Numbered from the stretch's first letter, positions 48,718 through 61,813 are shown. The stretch: 64,000 bases of DNA from Jacaranda mimosifolia (GCA_018894105.1 CM032117.1:28996501-29060500); one strand, 5' to 3'. Numbers and translations are program-made. The notes: generated by a model not told the origin, from the letters alone.

Positions 48718-50702
48718 TAATTTCATGCTATATTTTGGATCCGCTTTCGATTGATTCATGTGATAAATTGATCTAGATCTTCAAAAACTTGGTCCAAATC
48801 ATGGATTAGAGTGTTTGGATGATGATGCTTGTGGCTCCTTTGATGTTGAATAAATATTATGCTAATTGTGTTTTAATTGTTATTTCATATGTTAGTGTAA
48901 TTCGATTCATGATTAGCTAATGTTAAATTTTGATTTAGCATTGGATGATGTTATATATTGATATAGCATGTTATATTTAGCCTTAAGTTATTTTGGTCAT
49001 TTTTGGATCTAATTGGATTGGATTTAATTAGAGATTTTTGAATGCTTTGAAGGTGTTTGAAGAATGGTGATTCTTCCTGAGATTTGATTTTTGAAACAAT
49101 TTGAGCACTTTAATTTCCAGTTTTTAAAGTTTTTATAATCTCAAAATTTATCATAAAATGTGTGGAATTATGTTGTGGAGGTGTCCATAAGGTTTGGGAA
49201 GGGAAAAAGGCGAAAATGAGGCTAAACGGTGGCATTTGTGGCAACGGCCCGGCCTGCCGGCCAGCTCTTGGCTGGGTAGTATGGTACTATAGCACCCATG
49301 CAGCCTTCATGGATGCCCGGCCTAGCAGCAGGCCCGCCGAAGGCTGCCATGGCATGATAGGTTCGCCATTTTATGCATTTTTACCCTCATAAATTTGATT
49401 TTTCCATGCAGTTTTGATGCACTATTATTGTGTAAGTACTCAAAATAATGTTGGACATTTTTGCTTGCTTTTAAAGTTAAATTTAAGATGATCTCCAATT
49501 GTTGCAAAAATAAGATGCATAAATGTTATGCTTGTTTTTGCTTGACCAATTAATTGTTTATGTGATAAGCATTTAATTGTTGGAACTGAATGTCAATTCT
49601 TGATTCATTTATTGCTTATTTAATTGTTGAATGGGGATGATCATGAGCATTTAATATTAATTTTATTTGTTTCAAGTTGTTGAAAAGTGTTGTATTAAAT
49701 TGGAGCCTGAATGCCTCTTAATTTCCATCTTGTAAATATTATGAGAGTAGAATCACTAGAGTGAGGTTTTCTTTCTCATGTAACTATTGCAAGGAGTAAA
49801 GAAGATCATTGGAGGCATGAAGATCCATGAATGTATAGGGATACATTTTTGTAATAGCTAGATTTAATCAACCCACTTAAAATCAACTAGGTAGTGCACC
49901 TATGGCTTTAAATGCATCACTTGGTTAAGGCTCATGGTCATCCCACCCAAGGAGCATGTAGGCGCATTTTTATTTATGCTTCCCATATCCTACTGACGTA
50001 TGTGATGTATAGATTAGGATATAGAAAACTTAAATAAAAAGATAAAATTGGTGAGATCTTGACAAACAACTTAAAATCCCTCCACTTATAATGTCTAAGT
50101 GCTTTCAAAATATTAAATCAAAATGGATACAAATGAAAAGAGTTTTAATTAATCAATGCCTTCTACCAAAAGTATGTGGCATGACGATGCTACCATTATT
50201 TACGTGATATCTCACAAGTCGTGGATCACACTTATAGTGGAAAGCTGTGACCATATACTTGGCATATGATACACCTTTGATTTGAGGACGCCCATGCATT
50301 GTCACACAAGTCTTGGGATGTCGTGGTACCTGTCTTGAATCAAATTTTCATTGGTAGGTCCAACTTAACACCCAGTAGTATTGATGTCTCATGAGTCATG
50401 GGTCTACATGAAAAGTGAGGCAAAATATATCAAAAGTTGCATGAGATACAATTCGCAAAAGTTGCTTACCTTTCGATTGTTTGTGGATGTCTCATGATCG
50501 TTGGTCTACTTGCAAGTCCTTAGAATCTTGATTCTCACTAAGAAATGAGATTTCCCAAATTCTTCTAGGGGGTGAAGGATTTGATAAAGTAGTAGGAGAG
50601 AAATATGCTTGAAAGACCATAAATATGTTTTCAAAATATCAATATTCAATCACATGCTTATATTCTATTTTTTCGCCTTTGATGATTTGCGAAATCTCAA
50701 GA
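48718..50702 (+). other. Leader of copia element 2
   Basis: It is collinear with the other leaders. A GC-rich island (49195-49365) and the four-fold motif (50206-50510) are its distinct parts. The frames at 49162-49392 and 49322-49507 lie over the GC island and have no support. Confidence 0.7.
50206..50510 (+). repeat. Four-fold leader motif, element 2
   Basis: Copies start at 50206 (TCTCACAAGTCGTGGATC), 50296 (GTCACACAAGTCTTGGG), 50393 (GTCTCATGAGTCATGGGTC) and 50486 (GTCTCATGATCGTTGGTC). Spacing is 90-97 bp. Confidence 0.7.
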
Positions 50703-51445
50703 ATGGCTAAAATCCACTCAACGTTATTTTTGGAAAACAATAAATCAACCAGGCCTAACTTCCATGTTTAACTAAAAATTGTTCTAGATTCCAAGAAATA
50801 GATAAACGTCCTATAATCATGGTGCTTCTTATCCCATGGGGATTAATATAGATCAAGAGACACATGAAAGGTTCACGGATTGGGTTAAGGATCATCCTAT
50901 CCCAGTATCTCTTATTGGCATCTACAAACTTCAAAAATTTTATGGACACATGAATAGCACCTTGGTTTAAGTTTACAAGAATTGTAAAGCAAACAAGGTA
51001 TGAGAAGTTCATGATGTCAAAGAAGATTTTTCAAGCTATGATGGATAAGAAGTCATGTGTCATTAACTACGGTCTAAAGATGATTAGGCTTGGAGAAGTT
51101 TTTTCAACTTGGACGTAGTGATGGACAATGATCTCCATGAGGATTTGATCCTCACATCCTTGCCGAGTTTTATTGATCAAATTGTTGATCTGGACAGAAA
51201 CTACCATGACAAGGACAAACCCTTTATGCTTGCTTCCTTTTCCAAGTCTATGGCACTAGGGGTGCTGGAAAGGGAGGTAAAAGGAAGAAAAGTTCTTCCA
51301 CCAAGGGAAATCAACCATTAATGGCATCCAGTGGAGTTAAGAAGATTATAGAGGATAAAGTCGATATTACTTATTTCTACTTTGGCAAGATAGGTCATTG
51401 GAAGCGATATTGCAAAGAATACCTTGGCACCCTTGAGAAGGGTAT
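50703..51445 (+). pseudogene. Copia gag, element 2
   Basis: The start ATG at 50703 opens MAKIHSTLFLENNKSTRPN, matching the minus-strand copy at 10694. Later segments include LDVVMDNDLHEDLILTSLPS (51109 onward), a basic linker, and a zinc-knuckle relic (YFYFGKIGHWKRYC near 51373-51414) with two of the four ligands changed. It contains the ATTTTTC site that corresponds to the AAAAA insertion point in the minus-strand copy. Several stops break it. Confidence 0.85.
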
Positions 51446-54400
51446 GTACTTTATTGAAGTGCATTTAAGGATATATATTTCCTCATGGATATATGATATC
51501 GCATGTGGTTCTTATCTTTGTAATTTGTTACAAAGAATAGAAAGAAGAATAAACTTAGTGATGGGAATATGATCCACCGCCTTGGCTAAAGTACAAGAGT
51601 TGCGGCCAAAGTCGAAGGCGTATGATAAGTTAGACTTATGGAACTCCATATTTGTATTGAACCCTTGCTATTATATACCATATATTGTTGAGAATAATAT
51701 TTCAATTCCCATTTTGGATAGCGAAGGATTTGATCCTTCTATATCAAATAGGAGATTGAAAGCATTAAAGAATGAATTCTTTGGTTGCTCATGCTACACT
51801 TAACAAAGGATTATACATTTTTGGATTTCCAACCATCACAAATACACATTCAACAAAGTAAGAAAGTTAGATATCCAAGAAGATGTCATTCTTTGGCAAA
51901 CAAGACTTGGGCATATTTCTAAAAAATAGGATGAATGAGTTAAAAGCTCTCAAAGCACTAAATGTTAGTGGCATTGAGGACCTTCCTACTTGTGAGTCTT
52001 GTTTAAAGGGAAAAATTACCAAGACTCCTTTTGTAGCACAATCGAAGCAAACCACAAGTTTTCTGGATTTGATCCATATGGATGTTTATGGCCCACTAAG
52101 AGTTACTGCGAGATGAGGCTATTCTCACTTTATTACCTTTACCGATTCAAACGGTGTATCTTATAAAGTACAAGTTCGAAACCTTTGAAAGGTTCAAAGA
52201 GTATTGGTATAAAGTAGAAAAGCAAAAAAGAACTTAGTATTAAAACTCTTCGATCGGATCAAGGAGGAGAAAAGTTAAGTAACAAGTTCTTGGATTGTCT
52301 AAAAGATAATGGGATTCTCTCTCAATAGACTCCACCCGGCACACCCCAACTCAATGGAGCAGCTAAGAGGAGAAACCGTATCTTGTTGGACATGGTATGT
52401 TCCATGATGAGCTTATCTAATGTGCCTATATCATTTTGGGGATATGCCTTAGAAATGGCAGTGAGGCTACTAAATGTAGTACCCTCAAAGTTAGTGCCAA
52501 AAACACCACATGAGATGTGGTATGGCAAAGCACCCTTTTACCATTATCTTAAAGTTTAGGGATTCCCCGCCTACGTGAAGAGGTTAATGAGAAGCAAGTT
52601 GGATAGTTGATCCTTCTTGTGCAAATTTATGGGATACCTTAGAGAGTCTATAGGTTATTATTTTTATGATCTCTTGGAACAAAGGTGTTTGTCTCGAGGA
52701 ATGCCACATTTTCGGAAAAGAAATTTCTACTAGATAGAAAATACATTGTTGTTGAACTTAATAAAGTTCAAGATAATCATCAAATCCCACAAGCGGTAGA
52801 AATAAGTGAACATTAAAAAGCCTTACGCACAACCTCTGAAAAGGTCGGACCGAATCAAGAAGCAACCTAAAAGATTTTGATTTCTTCATGAGATAGACCA
52901 ATCGGATAGTGGTCGGAAGACCTATGAGAAAGCTATGTTGAACATAGACTTGGGACATTAGCTTGACACCATGAAATCCAAAATAGACTCCATGTACTCT
53001 AACAAAGTATGAACTTTGGTAGATCTACCGGAAGGTATCGTACCCGTTGGTTGCAAGTGGATCTATAAGCGAAAAGTAGGAGTTGATGGAGAGGTGATGA
53101 CCTTTAAGGCATGACTAGTGGCAAAAGGTTATACTCAAAGACCCGGTATTAATTTTGAAGAAATCTTTTCACCGGTTGCAATGTCCAAGTCCATTCGAAT
53201 TCTACTTGCTATAGCTGCATATTATGACTATGAGATATAGCAAAATAGATGTAAAAAATGTTTTCCTTAATGGAAACATTGAAGAAGAAATATATATGTG
53301 TAGCAACCACAAGGTTTTACATCTAAGCAACAAGTTTGCAAACTTAAGAGATCTATTTATGGACTTAAACAAGCATCTCGAACGTGGAACATACGTTTTG
53401 ATTAGAAAGTCAAATCATTTGGATTTGTCAAAATGTGTATGAACCTTGTGTGTTCAAAAGGGCTAGTCGGAGTATTATACGGTTAATTGTGGTTTATGTC
53501 AATGACATTCTTGCCATTAAGAATGAGAGAGAAATGTTAGTGTACTAAAGCATAGTTATCTACGCAATTCTCCATAAAGGATTTAGGAGTAGCATCCTAC
53601 GTATTAAGACTACGTATCCATAGAGATAGATCGAAAAGAATGCTAGGGCTTTCCCAAACACTGTATATTAACAAAATACTAAAGCGATTTAGTGTGGAAG
53701 AATCTAAAAAGGGATTCTTTCCCATGGGATATGGTATTCGTTTCTCCAAGTCGATGGCCCTTAAAACTGAAGTAGAGAGATAAAAGATGTCACGTATATC
53801 TTATGCGTATGCTATAAGGGGCATAATATATGCGTCCGCTATAGGAAGCGTAATGTATGTAGATCAATGTACAAGATCAGAAGTAGCACAAGCTCTTAGT
53901 GTCACGAGCCGCTTTTAATCCAATCCCGATGAATATTACTGGATAGCCATTAAAACTATCCTTAAGTACTTGAGAAGAACTAAGGAATTATTTTTAGTTC
54001 ACGACAATGGAGAATTGAAACCCAAGGGGTTTTTGGATTCAACTTTTTAATCCGATGTAGATGACCTAAAATCCACTTTTGGATTCATATTTTGCCTCAA
54101 TGGCAGTATGGTGAGTTGAAAGAGTTCCAAACAAGACACCACGATCGGTTCTACCACTGAGGTAGAATATATTGCTATTTTTGGAAACCGCAAAGGAAAG
54201 TATTTGGATAGAAACTTCATCCAAGAGTTGGATGTAGTGTGTAGCGTGCATAAGCATATGGTTATCTTTTGAGGACAACTTTGGACTTAAGCTGAGATCT
54301 CATCAGTAATCCAAACATAAAAAAATACGTTATCATTTGATATATGATATCAATTGATAGAGGCAACATATGAGTGGGAAGAGTCGCCTCAGAAGAGAAT

Positions 54401-54500
54401 ATAATAGAACCACAACCACTATCTTAACCCCTAAATGCAAAAGGTCTTTGAAGAACATATTGAGAAGATAGGTCTTAAGACTACGGGAAATTTGCTTTAG
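51446..54500 (+). pseudogene. Copia pol, element 2 (protease, integrase, RT, RNase H)
   Basis: Protease: YDIACGSYLCNLLQ at about 51495, with the DTG-type site lost. Integrase: 51883-52116 has GIEDLPTCESCLKGKITKTP and LIHMDVYGPLRVTAR, and the TPPGTPQ-like segment is at 52330. RT: the N-terminal part is at 53010-53230, and the active site YVND at 53495-53506 has one aspartate changed to asparagine. RNase H: TEVEYIAI follows near 54155. Stops and frameshifts are frequent. Confidence 0.85.
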
Positions 54501-54823
54501 GGCAAATGAGAGATTATTAGAATAGTGCCCTGCAAGCCAATAAGATTGGCATGCAAACTATTTCACGAGTGATACAATCTTGATTGAATGATATTCTTTA
54601 TAAATGGTCATCTTCATCTTATGCTTATATTTCTTCACTGGCATTTGGTTGAAGCCCTTAGATCACTCTAAATTATGGGACTTGGTCAGTGCACTCTTGG
54701 TGATGATTCTGGAATAAGTCCTATATGGTCGTGATCATAAATATCCCAAGACGTATAATCTTATGAGACAAGGCATCTAAGATTCAGATAAACTTGCACT
54801 AGCAATGCATAATCCAAGGGTTG

Positions 54824-56759
54824 TGTAACGACCCCAAAAAACAATTCTCTTTAAAGAATGTAAATTTAGAAAACTTTTACATCTAAAGAATTCCTTTTGA
54901 AATTTTTGGTACTCTATAATAATTTTTCTATAAAAATATCATAGTTTCCTTCATTCTAGGATTTCTGGAAATTATTACACCTATCTACAAGATTTATAAT
55001 AACATTTTCTTTGAATTTCTAAATTTTGTAGACTTTCTAAAATATCTCCTTATTTAAATACCTTTTTAAAATTCAAGGAATAATACAAATTTTCTTATTT
55101 TAACATATTTTTAGAATTTTAGAAATTTTACACCTATTTATACAATTTCCTCCAAATTTTTATTTTTCTAAAAATATTACCAAAAAAATTTCCTTCTTAA
55201 AACTATTAAATTAAATTAAAAAAATAAAAAGAATATTTTACTCCAAATACCTTAAAATTCGGTCATGAAGACCATTCAAGAACAAAGAAATTTATTTTTT
55301 ATTCTATAATATCTCATGTGAAATTCTCTACAAAATTGTTTCACACATGGCCCCTAAAATGTAAGAATACTATTGGAGGGTTTGGCATTTAATAAATGAA
55401 CTTGCAACTCACCCACCACATGACATTTTTCTATTTAAACCTCATAAATATCTAATTAGGAAAATCTAAGAAAAACCCCCTTTGGGCCTAATTGGAAGAA
55501 TCTTACTTAGCCAAGCCACTAATCTACTTAGACACCTCGTACATGCTACTTTAGCCCCTAGAACCTAGTCATTAATATTAAATTAGCCCCCTAAAACTAA
55601 CTTTCTTTACAAAAATACCCTTGAATCAAATCTATAAATAGCTAACCAAACCCATAAATTTTCTTCAACACATACAACACACACCAAACACACAAAACAT
55701 ATTTAGCCCATAAAATCACCATAAAAGCTCCAACAAAATTTAGCTAGGGTTGGTGAAGAAAAGAGAAAAGAAATCAAGCCAAAGTTATCGATAAAAGCTT
55801 GGAAATTTAGGTAAAGTTTATAACTTTTCTTACTATCTTTCTTGCTATATTCCTTGATTCTTGAGAATTATTTTTGGTTCTTGAATTATGTTATTTTCTA
55901 TTCTACTTCCAGATTTTAAATCAAAACTATTTTCAAAATATACCGAATTTTAAATTTTTACCGCAAAATTTCTCTAAAGTTTAGAAAGAAGAAAACTTAT
56001 ACTTTTCAACTATAACCTAAAATCTTTATTCCATTAATATTCCTTGTTCTATTCCTTGCTCCTTGTTCCACCTATCGTTATGGCTTTGAAACCGTATTAT
56101 TCAATTCATTCTATCATTCGGCACGTTCATCAAAAGCAATGAAATGTTCAATGACAATATTGATTGCAATTATTTATGCATGCTGGGCCCTGGAATTATT
56201 CGGTATGAGAATCGAGCTGCGTTGGGCCGACGGTAATCTTGTGTTGAATTATTCCCATTGTTGGTTGGTCTCGTGGTTATCTGGAGGTTAGGCATCCCAA
56301 CAGACCAATCTGCGACTTACGGTCGATTGTGTCGCCATTGTTTCCCTCTCGAGTAGCCACTCGAGGTGGGCATTAGGGAGGTACAAGGGTGAATTAATGT
56401 TGAAGATATAAGGGTGATAGATCAACTAGTTCAACCATAGTTCATAATTTGTACTCTTGCTCCTTATTAATTCTATAATTGCTTTGTTCCTCCCTCTTTA
56501 GTTATAAATTTTACTAAGTTCTATGAACTTACATATTATCCCCAAAATATTATTTTGTAGAAGAAGAAAGAAAAAAAAGAGTTATGTTTATTTTTTTTGC
56601 TAGCTCAAGTTTATTTTGTTTGCTCTCTTGTACACATTGAAGCTTGTATTATGGAAATAGTTGATTAATAAAGATGTTTTTTTTGTAAATCTTGTGAAAC
56701 GATATCATTTTCGTAACGTCTCGATCTAGGGGCAGAAGCTCTCATTTTGGGGCACTACA
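54824..56759 (+). mobile_element. Solo LTR (gypsy-like), 1.9 kb, inside the 3' LTR of element 2
   Basis: It starts TGTAACGACCCC and ends TTTTGGGGCACTACA, with the perfect 5-bp duplication GGTTG (54819-54823 and 56760-56764). A TATAAATAGC box is near 55631 and an AATAAAG near 56667. It is more C/A-rich than its surroundings and has no coding frame. Confidence 0.9.
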
Positions 56760-58020
56760 GGTTGGATGTTGCTCCATTCTATAAGCAAACCATATGAGAT
56801 ATGAGTGCATGTTAGTGGATGCTTGTTAGAGAACAAGGCACTGGAGACCTGCTCGGAGAATCCACTAGGTAGCATATAATTAGTCCTTTGACCTAAGGAT
56901 CCATTGTAACTTTGTGTTTAGGTCCTCATACTTTAACTTATCCCTAGTCACCTAACGGGCCGCTCGGGTTGTGCTTGGGTGTGAGCTATTTATACATGAA
57001 GGTTTATGAGATCCAAGATGAGATCCGACTCCTCGTCTTTGTGAAAGGTGAGTGCATCTCCTATGCGTTTTATAATGATTGATTCCTACGAGTCCTTGGC
57101 CAAGGCAGTGTGATAATTTGGAAAAGGGTTTTTCATAGATGAGGTCACAAATTGGAATCGAATATTAAGAATAGATGCATAGTATCAAAGCCATTAGAGA
57201 TACGACAAATATCTTGTCCTAGGCCTCTTTCATAGAGATAGGAGATGGAAAGACCGTATTTACATGGTATGCAAAGAGTTAGAATAGTTCACCAAAAGCA
57301 TTCATTCAGCCAATTGTTGGCCTCTATGAACTTGAGGTTGAACATCGACCATGGAGATTGGGTACTCTTCAATTAATAGAGATTAATTGAATTGAGTAGG
57401 CTAGTTTAAAGGAGTTTAAACTAACGTGAATATATGATATTCTAAAGTCACAAAGGTTGTGAGCCCATGTCCAATGAGCGGTAAAACTTAATGGGTCATA
57501 CACAAAAACCAATTGAAAATACTAAATGATGAGGGAAATTTTCTAAGTGTTAGAATAATTCCAAGGTGACAGAAAATTGAGGGATTCGGTTGATGCAATT
57601 TTTAGTCATTTCGGCTTGATCAGCTTAATTGTTAAATTGATCTAAGTAATTTAAGAAGTAAAATTAAGACCAATTAAATTAAGTATTAATTTAATTTGGT
57701 GCCACATGATTATCAATTGGTTAAGTTAACTTGAAGAGTTAAGTTAACAAAAACTAGCTTAAAAAGTTAAGTTAATTGACTCAACGGTTAAGTCAAAATT
57801 TAATTAAATTAAAGTGTTTAATTTAATTAAAGTGAAGAAATAATTTTGGAGGAAAAATTCGAATGAAATGTTTATTTAGTGTGGAGTTAGAATTTCTTTG
57901 GTAGACATTTCATAAGATGAAATGTAGATTCCAAATAAAATTCAAATTCAAACATATGTACATGCAACTTGCAAGATGCTTACAAGTTGGCATGCTTATG
58001 TGGCGCCCCTCCTTGAGGAA

Positions 58021-58047
58021 GGTGTGATGCCACCTTGGCATCACACC
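58021..58047 (+). promoter_or_regulatory. Palindrome upstream of the LTR TATA box (best copy)
   Basis: Perfect 11-base arms GGTGTGATGCC and GGCATCACACC surround a 5-base loop. Confidence 0.8.
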
Positions 58048-59249
58048 ATCCTCTCTCTATATATAGATATAGAGAGGGGTAGCCACAAGAGATATTAATA
58101 CACACATTTTGTGCATCTAAAAGTTAGATCCAAAATTCCCTCCAAAATTGTGACTCTCTCATGAGTTGAGGTTTCACTCTCTTCTTCACCTCCCTCATTA
58201 TTTTCAGCCTCCAACCAAGCTCTCTTTCTTCTTAGTTTTTGCAACTGAATTAAGGAGAAAATGATTGTCCAATAGTGTGTGGACTTTGGCATTAGAGGCA
58301 AGACGAATTTCAGATTGCTTGCTTTGGTGATCCTCTATTCCTGCAGTAACTTTTTGGACTCTTTTCAAGGTCTCGTCGAAGGATTTTGGTGCTAATTTTT
58401 TTACTGGAAAGGAAGCACACCTTATTATGCCAGAAGCTGTCTGCTTTTGGGAAAGGAAGCACAACTTCAAGTTTTGGTTGATTTTGCTTAAGAGGTAACA
58501 ATTTGACCCTAATCCATTATATTGGCATGATTTTGATCCTTGTGGTGGTGTAAACTAAGTTAAATTCCAGTTTTAAATTGGATCTTAAGTCTTACACCTC
58601 TTTTAGTGTGATGCCAACTTGCATCCTCTCTCCCTATAAATAAGAGAGATGTGATCAACCATGCATGTTTGCTACATCTAATTGTTATATTCCATTTTTC
58701 CCTCCAATTTTGTGTGATTCATTCATGTGTTGAAGTCTCATACTTCTTCTTTATCTTACCTCCTAAAAATCAGTCTTAATCTCCTTCTTCTCTCTTTGGT
58801 TTTCCAACTAACAAATGAGTGATTTTGATTTGCCATTAGTGCGTGGATCTTCACACTAGAGGCTAGACAATTGGATAGCTTAGCTTTTAGAGATTCATTG
58901 CAAAGGCAAAAAGTTTGGAGCGATTTTTCCAAACCTTGCCGGATTCAATTTTTGCTGAATCTTTTACTGGAGCTTCTCCAAAGTGTTGAGGAGATAGTGT
59001 CCATATTTCAGCAAATCTAGAGGTGTTTTGATAGGAAATTGTTGCTGAGTTGCTACTGCATTGACTGGAGACAGTTTTGAAGTGTTCAAGCTATTTTCCA
59101 TTATACCTTGGATTTTTGAGTAATCAAGGTAATACCTCATCCAAACCTAAATTAGAAGCATGATTTGATCCTTGATTTCGAGTGTAGTGAAGTTTAATTT
59201 AGCTATTTTGTGCTTTAGTCATTGGATCCTTGTGCTCCTCTTGACTTCA

Positions 59250-59300
59250 AGTGGTATCGGAGCTAATTTCATGCTTTAATTTGAATTTTTGATTAATTGA
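59250..59300 (+). other. Primer site and 37 bases of leader between two LTRs
   Basis: TGGTATCGGAGC at 59252-59263 and the usual AATTTCATGCTT leader start follow the element 1 3' LTR, then the next LTR begins. This is the remnant of a further internal region. Confidence 0.75.
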
Positions 59301-61567
59301 TGTTGGAATAGTACCCTGTAGCCAATGAGATTGGCATCTAAACTATTTCACTTATGATACAATCTTGATTGAATGATATTCATTTTATATGGCCATCTTC
59401 ATCTTATGCTTATATTACTTTACTAGCATTTGGTTGAAGCCCTTAGATCACACAAGATGAAACAAGCCATAAACAAGCCCGTAGACTTGGTCACGCATTG
59501 GGTGGTGATGATGAAACAAGTCATAAAAAATCATGATCTTAAATATTTCAAGTCGTAGGATCTTATGAGATAGGGCTTCTAAGATTCGAATAGAATTACA
59601 CTAATGATGCATAAATCTAAAGGTTGGATATTGTTCCATTTCATGAGCAATCCATGTGAGACATGGGTACATGTTAGTGGGTGCTTGTTAGAGAACAAGT
59701 TCACTGAAGACCCACCCAAAGAATCCACTAGATAGCCATAGTGGCTAGTCAGTAGTGGCAAGTTCTCCAGCTTACACTTGTACATATTATTAGTCCTTCG
59801 ACCTGAGGATCCATGGTAATTTTGTGTTTAGGTCCTCATTCTTTTACTCTTCCTTGACCACTTAGCTAGTCTTTCGGGTTGAGGTTGGGTTTGAGTTACT
59901 TAGACATGGAGGTTTGTGAGATCTAAGATGGGATCTGACTCCTCGTCATTGTGAAGTGCAAGTGCATCTCCTATGTATTCTATAACAATTGACCCCATAA
60001 AATTCTTGTGCAAGGTAGTATGACAATTTGGAAAAAGAATTTTTCAAAGATGAGGTCATAAAGTGGAATCGAACATTCGAATAGAAACATAGCATCGAAG
60101 TTATTAAGGAGCCAACAAATATCTTGCCCTAAGCCTCTTTTAGGACATAGGAAGTAGAAGGACCGTGTTTGCATGGTAAGTGTAGAGCTAGAATGGTTCT
60201 CCAAGATCATTCATTTCTACCAATTAGTTGGGCTCTGTGGGCTTGAGATTGGACATCGACCATGGACATTGGGTATTCTTCAATTAATGAGATTAATTGA
60301 ATTGTGTAATTAGTTTAAAGGAGTTTAGACTATTGTGAATATTTGATATTCTATAAATCACAAAGTTGTGGCCCATGTCCAATAAATGGTAGAACCTAAT
60401 GGATCACACATAAAAGCCAATTGGAAATGCTACTTGATGAAGGGAATTTTCTAAGAGTTAGAAATTTCATCATGACTGATTTTGAGGAGGAAGACGGTTG
60501 ACTAAATTGTTGGTCATTTTAGCTTGATCAATTTATTTGTTAAATTGATCTAAATAATTTAAGAAGTTAAATTAGACCAATTAAATTAAGGAGTTAATTA
60601 AATTAGTTTGACATGACTATCAATTGCTCAAGTTAACTTAAGGAGTTAACACTAGCTAACTTAAAGAGTTAAGCTAATTGAATTAAGAGTTAAGTCAAAA
60701 GTTAATCAATTAAATAAAAGTATTTAATTTAATTAAAATGAAAAAATAATTTTGGAGGGAAAGTCCAAATGAAGAGTTCGTTTGGAGTGTATTAGAATTT
60801 AATTGGATGACATTTCATAAGATGAAATAAAGATTTCAAATGAAATTCAAATGCAAGTGAAATTAAAATTAAAATTTCACATGCAACTTACCCTCCAAGT
60901 TGGCGCCAACCTTGTGGGAGGTGTGATGCCAACTTGCATCACACCTCCCTTCTTATAAATAGGTGAGAGGTGGTTGGCCAAGCTTGCTTGCTACTTCTAA
61001 TTGTTAGATTCCATTTTTTCCCTCCAATTTTGTGTGATTCACTTATGTCTTAAAGTCTCATACTCTTTATCCTACCTCTTCAAAATCAGTCTTCATCTCC
61101 TTATTCTCTCTTTGTTTTTCTAGCTAACTATGGTCTAATTTGGATTTTCTGTTGGAGTGTGGATCTTCACATTGGAGGCTAGATAATTGAATAGCTTGGC
61201 TATTGGAGATTCACTACAAAGGCAGAAAGTTTGGAGTGGTTTTTCCAGACCTTTTCGGATTCAAATTTTTGCTAAATTTTTTACTACTGCTTTTCTAAGG
61301 TGTTGAGGAGGTTGTGTCCAAATTTCAGCAAATTTGGAGGTGTTTTGATAGGGCAATTGTTGCCAAGTTGCTGCTGCGCTAACTGGAGATAGTTTTGAAG
61401 TGTTCAAGCTATTCTCCATTCTACCTTGGATTTTTTAGCAATCAAGGTAATCCTTTATCCAACTCTAAATTAGAGGCATGATTTGATCCTTGGTTTCAAG
61501 TGTAGCCAAGCTTAATTTAGTTATTTTTTGCTTTATTCGTTGCATCCTTGTGCTACATTTGACTTCA
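59301..61567 (+). repeat. Full-length copia LTR
   Basis: It starts TGTTGGAATAGTACCC and ends CATTTGACTTCA, 2267 bp long. The palindrome (60920-60945) and TATA (CTTATAAATAGG near 60951) are present. No clear target duplication is seen. Confidence 0.8.
60920..60945 (+). promoter_or_regulatory. Palindrome upstream of the LTR TATA box
   Basis: The arms GGTGTGATGC and GCATCACACC are separated by 6 bases. TATAAATAGG follows. Confidence 0.75.
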
Positions 61568-61573
61568 GCAGAT

Positions 61574-61813
61574 TGTTGTAATAGTGCCCCATAGCCAATT
61601 AGATTGGCATGTAAATTATTTCACTTGCGATACAATCTTGATTGAATGATATTCATATTCAATGGCCATTGTAATCTTATGCTTATTTTACTTCACTAGC
61701 ATTTAGTTGAAACCCTTATATCACACCAGGCTATAGGACTTGGTTACACTCTGGGAGGGGATCATGAAATAAGTCTTTCACGGTGATGATCTTAAAATAT
61801 TCCAAGTCATAGA
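61574..61813 (+). repeat. Truncated copia LTR (first 240 bp)
   Basis: It starts TGTTGTAATAGTGCCCC and stops at CCAAGTCATAGA, where the next LTR begins. The rest probably lies beyond the window. Confidence 0.75.

Larger units (their letters stand above)
46361..58605 (+). mobile_element. Copia element 2, complete with both LTRs
   Basis: The LTRs lie at 46361-48702 and 54515-58605. The 5-bp duplication GTGTG (46356-46360 and 58606-58610) and rejoining flanks prove the insertion. The internal part is 5.8 kb: primer site, leader, gag and pol, with all frames decayed. The 3' LTR contains a separate solo LTR (54824-56759). This is the most complete copy of the family in the window. Confidence 0.9.
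54515..58605 (+). repeat. 3' LTR of copia element 2, with a solo LTR inside
   Basis: It starts TATTAGAATAGTGCCC, a worn TGTTGG, and ends CACCTCTTTTA. Without the solo LTR it is about 2.15 kb. The palindrome (58021-58047) and TATA-like stretch (CTCTCTATATATAGATATAG) are intact. Confidence 0.85.
44792..59249 (+). repeat. 3' LTR of copia element 1, split by element 2
   Basis: The parts are 44792-46360 and 58611-59249, together about 2.2 kb like the other LTRs. It starts TGTTGGGATAGTGCCC after the purine tract and ends TCTTGACTTCA. It is cut at GTGTG by element 2. Unusually for a 3' LTR, it is followed by a primer site (59252-59263). Confidence 0.8.

Noticed and set aside
49162..49392. Cys/Gly-rich plus-strand frame over the GC island
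   Set aside because: The other leaders have no matching frame, and the GC-rich piece differs in each copy.
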